This document shows positions 53,512 to 61,752 of a stretch of 64,000 nucleotides of DNA, one piece after another. Within the stretch, counting starts at the first letter, position 1, and every line of letters begins with the position of its first letter. Under the pieces are notes generated by a model. The model was not told the DNA's origin, made no database searches, and saw nothing but the letters and a program-made list of their open reading frames with translations. The position numbers and the translations under genes are program-made. The stretch lies in contig NZ_CALIMF010000007.1 of NCBI RefSeq assembly GCF_938028735.1, positions 33,299 through 97,298 of the forward strand, written 5' to 3'. This DNA is from an uncultured Thermanaerothrix sp. Lineage in GTDB: Bacteria > Chloroflexota > Anaerolineae > Anaerolineales > Anaerolineaceae.

Positions 53512-53967
53512 TTACAATAGCCTGAACCAGGGATTGCAGCGGAGGGGTAGTACCCGTGCCAGATTATGAGCAGGAACGTACCACTCTATGTGCGCATGTT
53601 GGCGGCGAAAGGCTTGCCAATCTTCAAGAAGTGCTGTCTTGCCGTGGAAAAAGCGTGGATTGGCAACCAGGATGCGCCGGATAAAGCCGCGCGCCAAATC
53701 TTGCTTCATCTGGTTGTAAGCGGGTGGCCACTCGGCTTGCCAGGAGGCAACATCTACATAGATGGCGGCCACGTGTTCGGCCAGCCAGGTATGCAGGATC
53801 AGGCATAGCCCCACCATGAGCGCTTGTTTGGCTTCACGACTGTAGGGTTGACCGGGGTGCAACATGCCACTTACGTAGAGCCCTACCCCCTCGGGCTGCG
53901 GAAGGCGCGGATCGGCGAAATAGTCGATGCGGGATGTGTTGGGCTGGGTCAGGGTTTCAAACATCAT
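53512..53967 (-). CDS. Protein of unknown function, first gene of the ABC exporter operon
   Basis: 151 residues, no family recognised. Soluble, with FADPRLPQPEGVGLYVSGMLHPGQPYS near residue 17-40, a hydrophobic helix (LMVGLCLILHTWLAEHVAAIYVDV) near 50-73 and a basic, aromatic C-terminus (RVLPLRCNPWFRLL). Start ATG 53967 (or 53964) follows GGAGG. It is separated from the ABC ATPase by 25 bases on the same strand, so it is co-transcribed. A longer reading back to 54027 would run through the terminator hairpin and is rejected. Confidence 0.65.
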   Translation of the reverse strand: MMFETLTQPNTSRIDYFADPRLPQPEGVGLYVSGMLHPGQPYSREAKQALMVGLCLILHTWLAEHVAAIYVDVASWQAEWPPAYNQMKQDLARGFIRRILVANPRFFHGKTALLEDWQAFRRQHAHIEWYVPAHNLARVLPLRCNPWFRLL

Positions 53968-53975
53968 GTTTGCCT

Positions 53976-54012
53976 CCAAAAACAAACAGGCCGTTAGGGT
54001 TTTCCCGCGGCC
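53976..54012 (-). terminator. Intrinsic terminator in the exporter leader
   Basis: On the minus strand GGCCG (54012-54008) pairs with CGGCC (53993-53989), with an inner GGG/CCC (54006-54004 with 53999-53997) around AAAA, followed by TGTTTGTTTTT. It ends immediately before GGAGG of the 53967 start codon, so it would switch the operon off when formed. Confidence 0.65.
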
Positions 54013-54040
54013 ATGGGCATGAGGCATGTCTTAAAGAATT

Positions 54041-54071
54041 CGGCCACGGGCTCGGAGTGCACCCGTGGCCG
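54041..54071 (-). repeat. 10-bp perfect hairpin in the exporter leader
   Basis: CGGCCACGGG (54041-54050) and its exact complement (54062-54071) with an 11-base loop. The loop contains the 9 bases complementary to the end of the small leader ORF, and one arm competes with the downstream terminator. Confidence 0.8.
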
Positions 54072-54093
54072 TTGTTGTCGCGCTAACCGCTTT

Positions 54094-54192
54094 TTATCCG
54101 CAAACAGGCACACTCCGAGAAGGTACAGTAACCTCGCCGCTGTATTCGCGCAGCGTGGTGGTGCAAGGGGTGATGTTCATTAACTCTACCAT
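54094..54192 (-). CDS. Small leader ORF (28 or 32 residues)
   Basis: Open frame on the minus strand from ATG 54192 (32 residues) or ATG 54180 (28 residues) to TAA at 54096-54094. It contains a run ITPCTTTLREYS and ends SRSVPVCG, so it is Thr-rich near the start with two cysteines. It starts about 30 bases after a consensus promoter. Shine-Dalgarno support is weak (AAAGGA, 15 bases before the first ATG). Its last third overlaps the pairing segment of the downstream hairpins, as in attenuator leader peptides. A small secreted or modified peptide exported by the ABC pair is an alternative. Confidence 0.5.
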   Translation of the reverse strand: MVELMNITPCTTTLREYSGEVTVPSRSVPVCG

Positions 54193-54228
54193 CTCTGAGT
54201 GTGTCCTTTTGTAGATCTATCGTTTTTC

Positions 54229-54257
54229 AGTCTATTCGGCTTGTATAGTTCTGTCAA
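54229..54257 (-). promoter_or_regulatory. Sigma-70-type promoter of the ABC exporter operon
   Basis: On the minus strand TTGACA (54257-54252), a 17-base spacer and TAGACT (54234-54229). Transcription would begin near 54222, giving a leader of about 255 bases before ATG 53967. Confidence 0.72.
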
Positions 54258-54311
54258 GGGTGTTTGGTGGTCTTTCAGAATATTTTAAGGTGGATAGTGT
54301 GCTTCACTTAA

Positions 54312-55502
54312 TCAGGATGCCGGACTGCTCACAAATTCCATGAAAACGCGATTTCCTAGCAATCGTCCGCGGGAAGTCAGGCACAAGCGTTCCCCATGCC
54401 ATTTCAATAGTCCCAGGCTCACCAGGGAATTTATAGTGGGTCCAAATACCTCTTCCAGTGAGCGGTGAAAGCGTTGCTCAAAGCGTTGACGGGAGACCCC
54501 CTCGCGTGTCAGGCGCAAGCCCATCAACATGGTTTCCTGCATTTCAGTTAAAGGGTCAATTACCTGAGCCTGTTCGGTGGCTGGTGTGAGCGGAAAGGAA
54601 CGTTCTATGCGTTGAGATAGGCGGTCAATGTAAGTCGTGATCCCGCGCACGTTGGCGGTGCGGGTGTGGTTGGCAAAACCGTGAGCACCAGCACCAAAGC
54701 CCAAATAAGGCTCATTGCGCCAATATTGTAAGTTGTGCCGGCACATTAGTACGTCTGTCCCCCGTTGCCGTGCCCAGTTGGAGATTTCGTATTGCAAATA
54801 CCCTGCTTGACTAAGCCGCTCATCGGCCCACTCGTACATTTCAGCGGCTAGGTCATCGTTGGGTGGCGGGACCAGACCGCGCGCTACCCAATGGTAAAAC
54901 GGTGTGGCGTGCTCGATGGTTAGGGCGTAGAGGGAAAGATGTTCGGGGTGTAACCCTAGAGCACGTTCCAGCGTGTCCCGCCAGCGGGCCAAGGATTGAT
55001 GGGGAATCCCGTAGATCAGGTCCAAATTGATATTGTCGAAACCCGCGCGACGCGCCCAACGCACGGCCTGGCTCACATCGAAGAAATCATGTTGGCGTTC
55101 GAGCAGGCGCAGGTCATCCGGATGAGCAGATTGCATGCCCAGGCTGAGGCGATTGACTCCCAGACGTCGTACGGTTTGTAGCCATTCCAACGTGATACTG
55201 CCAGGGTTGGCCTCCAGGCTGATCTCAGCCTCAGAAAGCACATTGAAGGTCTCGTAGCAGGACTTTAGGATATTCTCAATGTCAGTAGTAGATAAAAGAG
55301 AGGGCGTACCGCCGCCAAAATAGATGGTATGCACCGTCAAACGGTAAGGTGCAATCTGACCAACATAGCGGATTTCATCACACAGGGCCTTGACATAAGC
55401 GGGAATGAATTCGTCTTGACCACTGTAAGTGTTGAAGTCACAATAGGCGCACCGGTGGCGACAAAATGGGATATGGAGGTAAAGGCTGTAATAGTTGCTC
55501 AC
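54312..55502 (-). CDS. hemW: Radical SAM heme chaperone HemW
   Basis: 396 residues. Radical SAM cluster site FCRHRCAYCDFNTY (C-x3-C-x2-C followed by Asp-Phe, typical of HemW and lacking the fourth Cys of HemN), the GGGTPSLL SAM motif, ISLEANPGSI, RLSLGMQSAH and NLDLIYGIPHQS. A C-terminal HemN-type domain follows (LMGLRLTREGVS). Thus a heme-binding chaperone rather than a coproporphyrinogen oxidase. ATG 55502. Follows the lipoprotein gene by 7 bases on the same strand. Confidence 0.92.
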   Translation of the reverse strand: MSNYYSLYLHIPFCRHRCAYCDFNTYSGQDEFIPAYVKALCDEIRYVGQIAPYRLTVHTIYFGGGTPSLLSTTDIENILKSCYETFNVLSEAEISLEANPGSITLEWLQTVRRLGVNRLSLGMQSAHPDDLRLLERQHDFFDVSQAVRWARRAGFDNINLDLIYGIPHQSLARWRDTLERALGLHPEHLSLYALTIEHATPFYHWVARGLVPPPNDDLAAEMYEWADERLSQAGYLQYEISNWARQRGTDVLMCRHNLQYWRNEPYLGFGAGAHGFANHTRTANVRGITTYIDRLSQRIERSFPLTPATEQAQVIDPLTEMQETMLMGLRLTREGVSRQRFEQRFHRSLEEVFGPTINSLVSLGLLKWHGERLCLTSRGRLLGNRVFMEFVSSPAS

Positions 55503-55509
55503 AGCTCAC

Positions 55510-56406
55510 CTATGGGCTTGAATCAAAAAGCCCTGCCTCAACATAATACCATTGCTCACCTCGACGGGCAAAGAAAGCGATCATAGCGGTGGCATGGAGG
55601 GGGTTTAGTTCCCCTGCGCTACAACACTTGTAGTGAGGAATTTCATCATATCCCAGCCATACTTCCTGGTCATGGTAGCGAATTCCGATCTGCCCTGTTT
55701 TTTGGAAAAAATAAAAGGGTTTTCCGCTTAGCCATTGAAAATCAAAGGCTTCTTCATACCCAAACCGCTCGTTCAGGATCTCCCCGTTCTGAATGATCAG
55801 GCCGCGGGGTTGACATTCAACGCTTTGAACTTCGCCGATGCGAACGGAAGAACAAGATAGATGGACGAGCTCTGCAACCCAGGTATCCTCTTGCGTCCAC
55901 ACCCCGTGTACCTGAGAGAGCACTCCCGGCTGTCCCAGAGGGAGGGTGTAAATGACCTGATTGCCCATACGCACTTCTGCCATGACCTCATTGGCAGGGT
56001 TGATTTTCGTCACTACCTCCAGGCGCTGTCCTTGCCATAGCGTCCACATGCCAAATGCATGATCTTGAGGATCGAAAAAAGTGTTGTGGTGAACAACATC
56101 CATACGCAGGCTGGCGTGACGAGCCATGATTTGATCGTAGGTGCCCGCCAGTGGTTCAAAGAAAAGGGGTTCGATAGCCGGGGGATGACGGAGAGGATGC
56201 TCTTCGATCACTAGGCCGGAAGGAAACACCCACGGTGTGGGAGTGGGTTCAATTGGCGTGGGTGTGGGTGGTGAGAAGGTAGGTAAAGATGTGAGCCCAA
56301 TCCCCGGTGGGGTTGGGGGAAGGGAGGAAAACTGGGTGGCGCATCCCGATAACCCAATCAACGCTGTGATTAGAAGTAGCCAGATGAGAGAACGTTTTTT
56401 TACCAT
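55510..56406 (-). CDS. Lipoprotein of unknown function
   Basis: 298 residues. A lipoprotein signal with lipobox IGLSGC (Cys at about 22), a Pro/Thr-rich linker (PPTPPGIGLTSL, PTPTPIEPTPTPW), then a beta-rich extracellular domain of unrecognised family (EVRMGNQVIYTLPLGQPG, QVEVWLGYDEIPHYKCC-like region). Anchored on the outer face of the cytoplasmic membrane. ATG 56406. Co-oriented with hemW downstream. Confidence 0.82.
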   Translation of the reverse strand: MVKKRSLIWLLLITALIGLSGCATQFSSLPPTPPGIGLTSLPTFSPPTPTPIEPTPTPWVFPSGLVIEEHPLRHPPAIEPLFFEPLAGTYDQIMARHASLRMDVVHHNTFFDPQDHAFGMWTLWQGQRLEVVTKINPANEVMAEVRMGNQVIYTLPLGQPGVLSQVHGVWTQEDTWVAELVHLSCSSVRIGEVQSVECQPRGLIIQNGEILNERFGYEEAFDFQWLSGKPFYFFQKTGQIGIRYHDQEVWLGYDEIPHYKCCSAGELNPLHATAMIAFFARRGEQWYYVEAGLFDSSP

Positions 56407-56528
56407 TTCCTTTTGGATCCTTCATATAAAATTGTAGCATTGGATGCAATGGAAATTAATTTTTGTTTTCATAGGGTCGCTCTGAAGAAGATAGCGGTAA
56501 CGAGTACAGGTGGCGCAGAAGGTCGGCC

Positions 56529-56557
56529 TTGCCGTCAATCCAAGAGTGCGTTATACT
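56529..56557 (+). promoter_or_regulatory. Upstream rpoB promoter P1
   Basis: TTGCCG (56529-56534), 17-base spacer, TATACT (56552-56557). The predicted transcription start falls in the palindrome at 56560-56573. Confidence 0.55.
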
Positions 56558-56559
56558 AT

Positions 56560-56573
56560 CCCCTCGCGAGGGG
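56560..56573. repeat. Perfect 14-base palindrome CCCCTCGCGAGGGG
   Basis: Self-complementary over its whole length, beginning 2 bases after the -10 box of P1. It could be an operator across the start point or a 5'-end RNA hairpin; it is followed by AAAAAA, so it is not a plus-strand terminator. Confidence 0.7.
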
Positions 56574-56615
56574 AAAAAATAGATTTTTACAGCGCTAAAA
56601 TTAAGCACGGTTTCC

Positions 56616-56645
56616 TTGACGATATTAATCATTGCGGCTTATAAT
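56616..56645 (+). promoter_or_regulatory. Downstream rpoB promoter P2
   Basis: TTGACG (56616-56621), 18-base spacer, perfect TATAAT (56640-56645), about 67 bases before the rpoB ATG. Confidence 0.7.
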
Positions 56646-56711
56646 AAACCTTTGCGTATTCCGCTTTCACGGCAAACGGTTTGGTCAGGTATTTAAGGTC
56701 AGGAGTGAGTG

Positions 56712-59700
56712 ATGCTTTCGATTCCAACGGTAAAATCTTACGCCCGCATCCCGGTTGTCTTTGATTTGCCCAACCTGATTGAGGTGCAGATTGAATCCTT
56801 CAAGCGCCTTAAGAGCGAAGGGTTGGCCGAGCTGTTTGATGAAATCACCCCTATTGAGTCCTATAACAAGGGGATGAAGCTCTACTTCCCCAGCCGTACT
56901 CCCGAGGCACAGCAATGGGGGTTGAAGTACTGGTTCGGCGAGCCCAAGCATAGTATCGAGGAATGCGTCGAGCGTGATTTGACCTATGCGCGTCCGCTCT
57001 ATGTCTCGGTGTTGTTGGCGGGCCCGGATGTGCCCGAGCCCATCAAACAAGATATCTTCTTGGGGGATTTCCCCGAGATGACCGAGAAAGGCACTTTCAT
57101 TATCAATGGTACCGAGCGGGTAGTGGTTTCCCAATTGATTCGCTCTCCGGGTGTATATTTTGAGGCGCCGGTCGACCGCGCTACGGGGCATCGCATGGCG
57201 ATGGCCAAATTGATCCCGGACCGCGGTGCCTGGATGGAATTTGAAACCCGCAAGAACGACTATATTATTCTCAAATTTAATCGCAAGCGCACGGTTCCAA
57301 TCACTATATTTTTGCGCGCGTTGGCAGCGGTTAATGATGGCCTACCCGATTCACCAATCAAGGAAGGCACCGACGAAGAACTAATTGCGCTCTTCCGCGA
57401 TGTAGATAATAACCCAGATCGCCTTTTTATCGCTTCTTCGTTTCATCAAGAACCGCAGTGGGATCTTTCCGGGGGGTTGACCATTGCCGAGGCGGCATTG
57501 ATCGAGTTCTTCAAGCGCATGCGGCCGGGCGATCCGGCAACGCTGGAAAATGCACGTCAGTTCCTGGAGGAGCAACTCTTTGATCAGCGCCACTACGACT
57601 TGGAGCGGGTAGGGCGTTACAAACTTAACCAGAAGCTGGATCTAATGGAGCACGTCCCGATTGCACACCGCACGGTGACGCGTTGGGACATTGTGGCGAT
57701 TGTTCGCCGCATGATTCTGATCAACAACGAACGTGAAGACAAGGATGACATTGACCATCTGGGCAACCGCCGTGTCAAGACGGTGGGCGAGTTGATCCAA
57801 AATAAGTTGCGCATCGGCTTGCGCCGGATGGAGCGCGTGATCAAAGAGCGCATGTCCATCCGCGACCAAGATCAACTCTCTCCGGTCAGCCTGGTCAATA
57901 TTCGTCCGGTCGTGGCGGCTCTACGCGAATTCTTTGGCTCTAGCCAGCTCTCGCAGTTTATGGATCAGACCAACCCGCTGGCTGAACTACGCCACAAACG
58001 CACGCTCTCGGCCCTTGGGCCGGGTGGGTTGCGACGCGAGCGCGCGGGTTTTGATGTGCGCGATGTGCATCACTCCCACTACGGACGCATTTGCCCAATT
58101 GAGACCCCTGAGGGGCCTAACATTGGGCTGATTGGGCGGTTGGCAACTTATGCACGGGTTAACGAATACGGTTTTATTGAGACGCCATACCGGCGTGTGA
58201 TCAAGGTCATGTCCACAGACGATCCTAACCTAGTGGGGCGGGCAGTCAATGAAACGTTGACAGATCCGGAAACCGGCGAAGTTTTCCTCAAGCCAGGCGA
58301 GCGCATTCAGCCCGAACATTTACCGTTGATCAAGAAACTGGACCGGCGCACAATCTTTGTTGTGCCGTTTGTGTCTAACGAGGTGGAATATCTCTCGGCG
58401 GATGCGGAGGACAAGTTTGTCATTGCACAGGCTAACACTCCGCTGAACGAGTACAACGAGTTTGCCTCTAACCGGGTTACCTGCCGTTTCCACTCCGACT
58501 TCCGTGTTGTATCTCCAGATAGTGTGAACTTCATGGATGTGGCCCCGCACCAAGTGGTGGGTATTAGTGCCTCGCTTATTCCCTTCCTCGAGCATGATGA
58601 TGCCAACCGTGCGTTGATGGGTTCGAACATGCAGGCACAGGCAGTGCCGTTGGTGCGCCCGGACGTGCCCATCGTTTCGACTGGCATGGAAGCCCATGCG
58701 GCAATTGACTCCGGCCAGGTACTGATCGCTGAAGAAGATGGGGAGGTGGTTTCGGTCACCGGGCGCGAGATTGTGGTGCGCGGTGTCAATGGGCTGCGTC
58801 GTTACGGACTCAAGAAGTACCAGCGCTCTAACCAATCCACTTGCATTGACCAGCGCCCGGCAGTTTTCAAGGGTCAGCGTGTGCGTAAAGGGGATGTGTT
58901 GGCCGATTCGTCTTCGACGGTCAACGGTAATTTGGCATTAGGCCAAAACGTGGTGGTGGCCTTCCTGTCTTGGGAAGGGGGTAATTTTGAGGATGCGATC
59001 CTCATTTCCGAGCGTCTGGTGCGAGATGATTATTACACCTCAGTGCACATTGAGCAGTATGAGGTGGAAGCTCGTGATACCAAACTGGGCCCGGAGGAAA
59101 TCACCCGCGATATTCCGAACGTAGGTGAAGATGCAATTAAGGATCTGGACGAGCGTGGCATCATTCGCATTGGCGCAGAGGTAGGGCCCAACGACATCCT
59201 AGTAGGTAAGATTACACCCAAGGGTGAGAAAGAGCTAACCCCCGAAGAGCGCTTACTGCGCGCCATCTTTGGTGAGAAATCCCGCGATGTGAAGGACACT
59301 TCGCTCCGCATGCCCCATGGCGAGCGTGGTAAGGTGGTAGATGTGAAGGTCTTCACCCGTGAGGATAACAGTGACTTACCGGCGGGCGTCGACATGATGG
59401 TGCGCGTCTTTGTAGCCCAGCGGCGCAAAATCACTGCGGGGGATAAAATGGCAGGCCGCCATGGGAACAAAGGTGTGGTCTCGCGTGTGGTCCCCATTGA
59501 GGACATGCCGTTCCTGGAAGACGGGACGCCAGTAGATATCATCCTCAATCCGTTGGGGGTACCTGGGCGTATGAACATTGGGCAAGTTCTGGAGACTCAC
59601 CTGGGCTGGGCGGCGCATCGCTTGGGCTTCCGCGCTATTACCCCGGTCTTTGACGGAGCCTCGGAGCGCGAGATCGAGGCCGAACTGGCGCGGGCGTGGC

Positions 59701-60647
59701 TAATGGACGAGGCCTGGAAAGATGCCATGCGGGCTGCCTGGAACTGGATTAAAGAGCAACCCGATTATGACCCTGAATACTTCCGCGACGACGATGAAGT
59801 GCGGCTGGTCTATTTGGAGCAGTGGCTGGCGGATAAAGGCTATGATGTTTCTCGTTTGGTTTACGATTATAACTATGCCCGCTATGCCAACCTGGAAGCT
59901 TGGCTGCGTGAACAAGGCTATGACCCGAATGATCTCATGGTCTACGAGAGTGTGATTGCTAATGACAAGCGTCAGCCGGAAAAAGATCAGCGCGCCATTG
60001 AGGTTTGTCTGCGTCTATGGCTGGCTCGCCAGGGTGAGGATGTATCCCAGGTGACGGATGAACGGATTCGCGAGATTGCAGAGGACTATATGGCGCGCAC
60101 AGGTCTGCCAATGCCTATCATCGGTAAACAGATCCTGCGCGATGGCAAGACTGGGATGCCCTACGATCAGCCGGTGACGGTGGGCGTGATGAGCGTGATG
60201 AAGTTGCACCACCTGGTAGAGGACAAAGTTCACGCACGCTCAACAGGACCGTACTCGCTGGTTACCCAGCAGCCTCTGGGTGGTAAAGCCCAGTTTGGCG
60301 GTCAGCGTTTCGGAGAAATGGAAGTTTGGGCGTTGGAGGCGTATGGTGCGGCCTACACCCTGCAGGAGATGTTGACAGTCAAGTCTGATGACGTGCAGGG
60401 GCGTGTAGCGACCTATGAGGCCATCGTCAAGGGTGAGCCCATTGAGGAACCTGGTTTACCAGCCTCGTTCCGAGTATTGGTCAAGGAGTTGCAGAGCCTG
60501 GGACTGGCGGTAGAAGCCTATATGGACAATGGCGAGGTCATCCGCTTTGGAAAAGATGAGGAGCGTGTGCGGCCGCCGCGCCTGGAGACTGGTCTGTTGG
60601 GTTTAGGTGAAGAGCTGGAGGAAACCTCTCAACTTGACGGTTCATAA
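56712..60647 (+). CDS. rpoB: RNA polymerase beta subunit
   Basis: 1311 residues. The standard regions are present: [12 protein letters not shown], the rifampicin region [66 protein letters not shown], and the C-terminal [22 protein letters not shown]. Two oddities. In the rifampicin pocket the usual THKRR reads R427-H-K-R-T431. Between [13 protein letters not shown] and [11 protein letters not shown] an insertion of about 130 residues (996-1137) contains three similar units, [22 protein letters not shown] and [14 protein letters not shown] 56712 follows AGGAG; a GTG just before is rejected. rpoC does not follow. Confidence 0.96.
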   Translation: MLSIPTVKSYARIPVVFDLPNLIEVQIESFKRLKSEGLAELFDEITPIESYNKGMKLYFPSRTPEAQQWGLKYWFGEPKHSIEECVERDLTYARPLYVSVLLAGPDVPEPIKQDIFLGDFPEMTEKGTFIINGTERVVVSQLIRSPGVYFEAPVDRATGHRMAMAKLIPDRGAWMEFETRKNDYIILKFNRKRTVPITIFLRALAAVNDGLPDSPIKEGTDEELIALFRDVDNNPDRLFIASSFHQEPQWDLSGGLTIAEAALIEFFKRMRPGDPATLENARQFLEEQLFDQRHYDLERVGRYKLNQKLDLMEHVPIAHRTVTRWDIVAIVRRMILINNEREDKDDIDHLGNRRVKTVGELIQNKLRIGLRRMERVIKERMSIRDQDQLSPVSLVNIRPVVAALREFFGSSQLSQFMDQTNPLAELRHKRTLSALGPGGLRRERAGFDVRDVHHSHYGRICPIETPEGPNIGLIGRLATYARVNEYGFIETPYRRVIKVMSTDDPNLVGRAVNETLTDPETGEVFLKPGERIQPEHLPLIKKLDRRTIFVVPFVSNEVEYLSADAEDKFVIAQANTPLNEYNEFASNRVTCRFHSDFRVVSPDSVNFMDVAPHQVVGISASLIPFLEHDDANRALMGSNMQAQAVPLVRPDVPIVSTGMEAHAAIDSGQVLIAEEDGEVVSVTGREIVVRGVNGLRRYGLKKYQRSNQSTCIDQRPAVFKGQRVRKGDVLADSSSTVNGNLALGQNVVVAFLSWEGGNFEDAILISERLVRDDYYTSVHIEQYEVEARDTKLGPEEITRDIPNVGEDAIKDLDERGIIRIGAEVGPNDILVGKITPKGEKELTPEERLLRAIFGEKSRDVKDTSLRMPHGERGKVVDVKVFTREDNSDLPAGVDMMVRVFVAQRRKITAGDKMAGRHGNKGVVSRVVPIEDMPFLEDGTPVDIILNPLGVPGRMNIGQVLETHLGWAAHRLGFRAITPVFDGASEREIEAELARAWLMDEAWKDAMRAAWNWIKEQPDYDPEYFRDDDEVRLVYLEQWLADKGYDVSRLVYDYNYARYANLEAWLREQGYDPNDLMVYESVIANDKRQPEKDQRAIEVCLRLWLARQGEDVSQVTDERIREIAEDYMARTGLPMPIIGKQILRDGKTGMPYDQPVTVGVMSVMKLHHLVEDKVHARSTGPYSLVTQQPLGGKAQFGGQRFGEMEVWALEAYGAAYTLQEMLTVKSDDVQGRVATYEAIVKGEPIEEPGLPASFRVLVKELQSLGLAVEAYMDNGEVIRFGKDEERVRPPRLETGLLGLGEELEETSQLDGS

Positions 60648-60662
60648 CCCCCATGATATAAT
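60634..60662 (+). promoter_or_regulatory. Promoter of the str operon inside the end of rpoB
   Basis: TTGACG (60634-60639), 17-base spacer, perfect TATAAT (60657-60662). The -35 box lies in the last rpoB codons. It allows rpsL-rpsG-fusA-tuf to be made independently of rpoB. Confidence 0.72.
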
Positions 60663-60710
60663 CAGCCGCCGTGCCTATGCCCACTGCAGTATCGTGGACA
60701 CGGGCGAAGG

Positions 60711-60741
60711 CGAGGCCATCGGCCTGCTAGCGATGGCCTCG
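60711..60741 (+). promoter_or_regulatory. Hairpin in the str operon leader
   Basis: CGAGGCCATCG (60711-60721) pairs with CGATGGCCTCG (60731-60741), loop of 9, no T-run. It sits mid-leader between the str promoter and rpsL, where ribosomal-protein feedback sites are common; whether S7 or S12 binds is unknown. Confidence 0.45.
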
Positions 60742-60790
60742 GTTGTTGAGATGAGCATTCAAAGTACTACGATTTTTTGGAGGCGAGGAC

Positions 60791-61219
<429 letters not shown>

Positions 61220-61248
61220 TCAGGTCCTAAGGACGGAGAGGATAAAGC

Positions 61249-61716
61249 ATGCGGCGCGGAAAACCTGAACGACGCGAATTACCTCCAGACGTGCGCTATG
61301 GTAACGTCTTGGTGCAAAAGTTTATCAACCACGTGATGCGACGAGGTAAGAAAAGCCTGGCGATGCGGATCGTTTATGACTCTTTTGAGGTGATCCGTGA
61401 GAAGACCGGGCGCAATCCTGTGGAAGTCTTTGAGCAGGCTATTCGCAATGTGGGTCCCATTATGGAAGTGCGCCCGCGGCGTGTGGGTGGTGCTACCTAT
61501 CAGGTGCCCATGGAGGTTCCGGACTATCGCCGCACGACGCTGGCTATGCGGTGGATTTTGGAAGCCGCCAAGGCGCGAGCGGGTAAGTCCATGGTGGAGA
61601 AACTTTCGGCGGAGTTGCTGGACGCTGCCAGTGGTCAGGGCGCGGCCATTCGTAAGCGCGATGAAACCCACAAGATGGCCGAGGCCAACCGCGCTTTCTC
61701 CCACTACCGCGTTTAG
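61249..61716 (+). CDS. rpsG: 30S ribosomal protein S7
   Basis: 155 residues, normal length. [19 protein letters not shown] start, the RNA-binding [12 protein letters not shown] hairpin and the C-terminal [14 protein letters not shown] are all standard. Assembles the 30S head. 29 bases after rpsL; Shine-Dalgarno GGAGAGG upstream of ATG 61249. Confidence 0.97.
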   Translation: MRRGKPERRELPPDVRYGNVLVQKFINHVMRRGKKSLAMRIVYDSFEVIREKTGRNPVEVFEQAIRNVGPIMEVRPRRVGGATYQVPMEVPDYRRTTLAMRWILEAAKARAGKSMVEKLSAELLDAASGQGAAIRKRDETHKMAEANRAFSHYRV

Positions 61717-61752
61717 GCGAACGGGCGAAAGGGTGATTAGAGGTAGTCGGTT

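Larger units (their letters stand above)
53968..54311 (-). promoter_or_regulatory. Attenuator-like leader of the ABC exporter operon
   Basis: 344 bases without a large gene. On the minus strand, in order: a promoter, a small ORF (54192-54094), hairpin B (54071-54062 with 54050-54041, 10 bp), and terminator hairpin C (54012-53989) followed by a T-rich run just before the Shine-Dalgarno site. Alternative pairings exist. The end of the small ORF (54119-54111, CTCGGAGTG) can pair with the loop of hairpin B (54059-54051). The 3' arm of B (54049-54041) can pair with the 5' arm of C (54012-54004), 9 pairs with one G-U. These overlapping arms fit a transcription attenuator. Confidence 0.6.
56407..56711. 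other. Intergenic region upstream of rpoB
   Basis: 305 bases without a gene. It holds two plus-strand promoter candidates (56529-56557 and 56616-56645), a palindrome at the expected start of the first, and the rpoB ribosome-binding site AGGAG (56701-56705). Confidence 0.7.
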
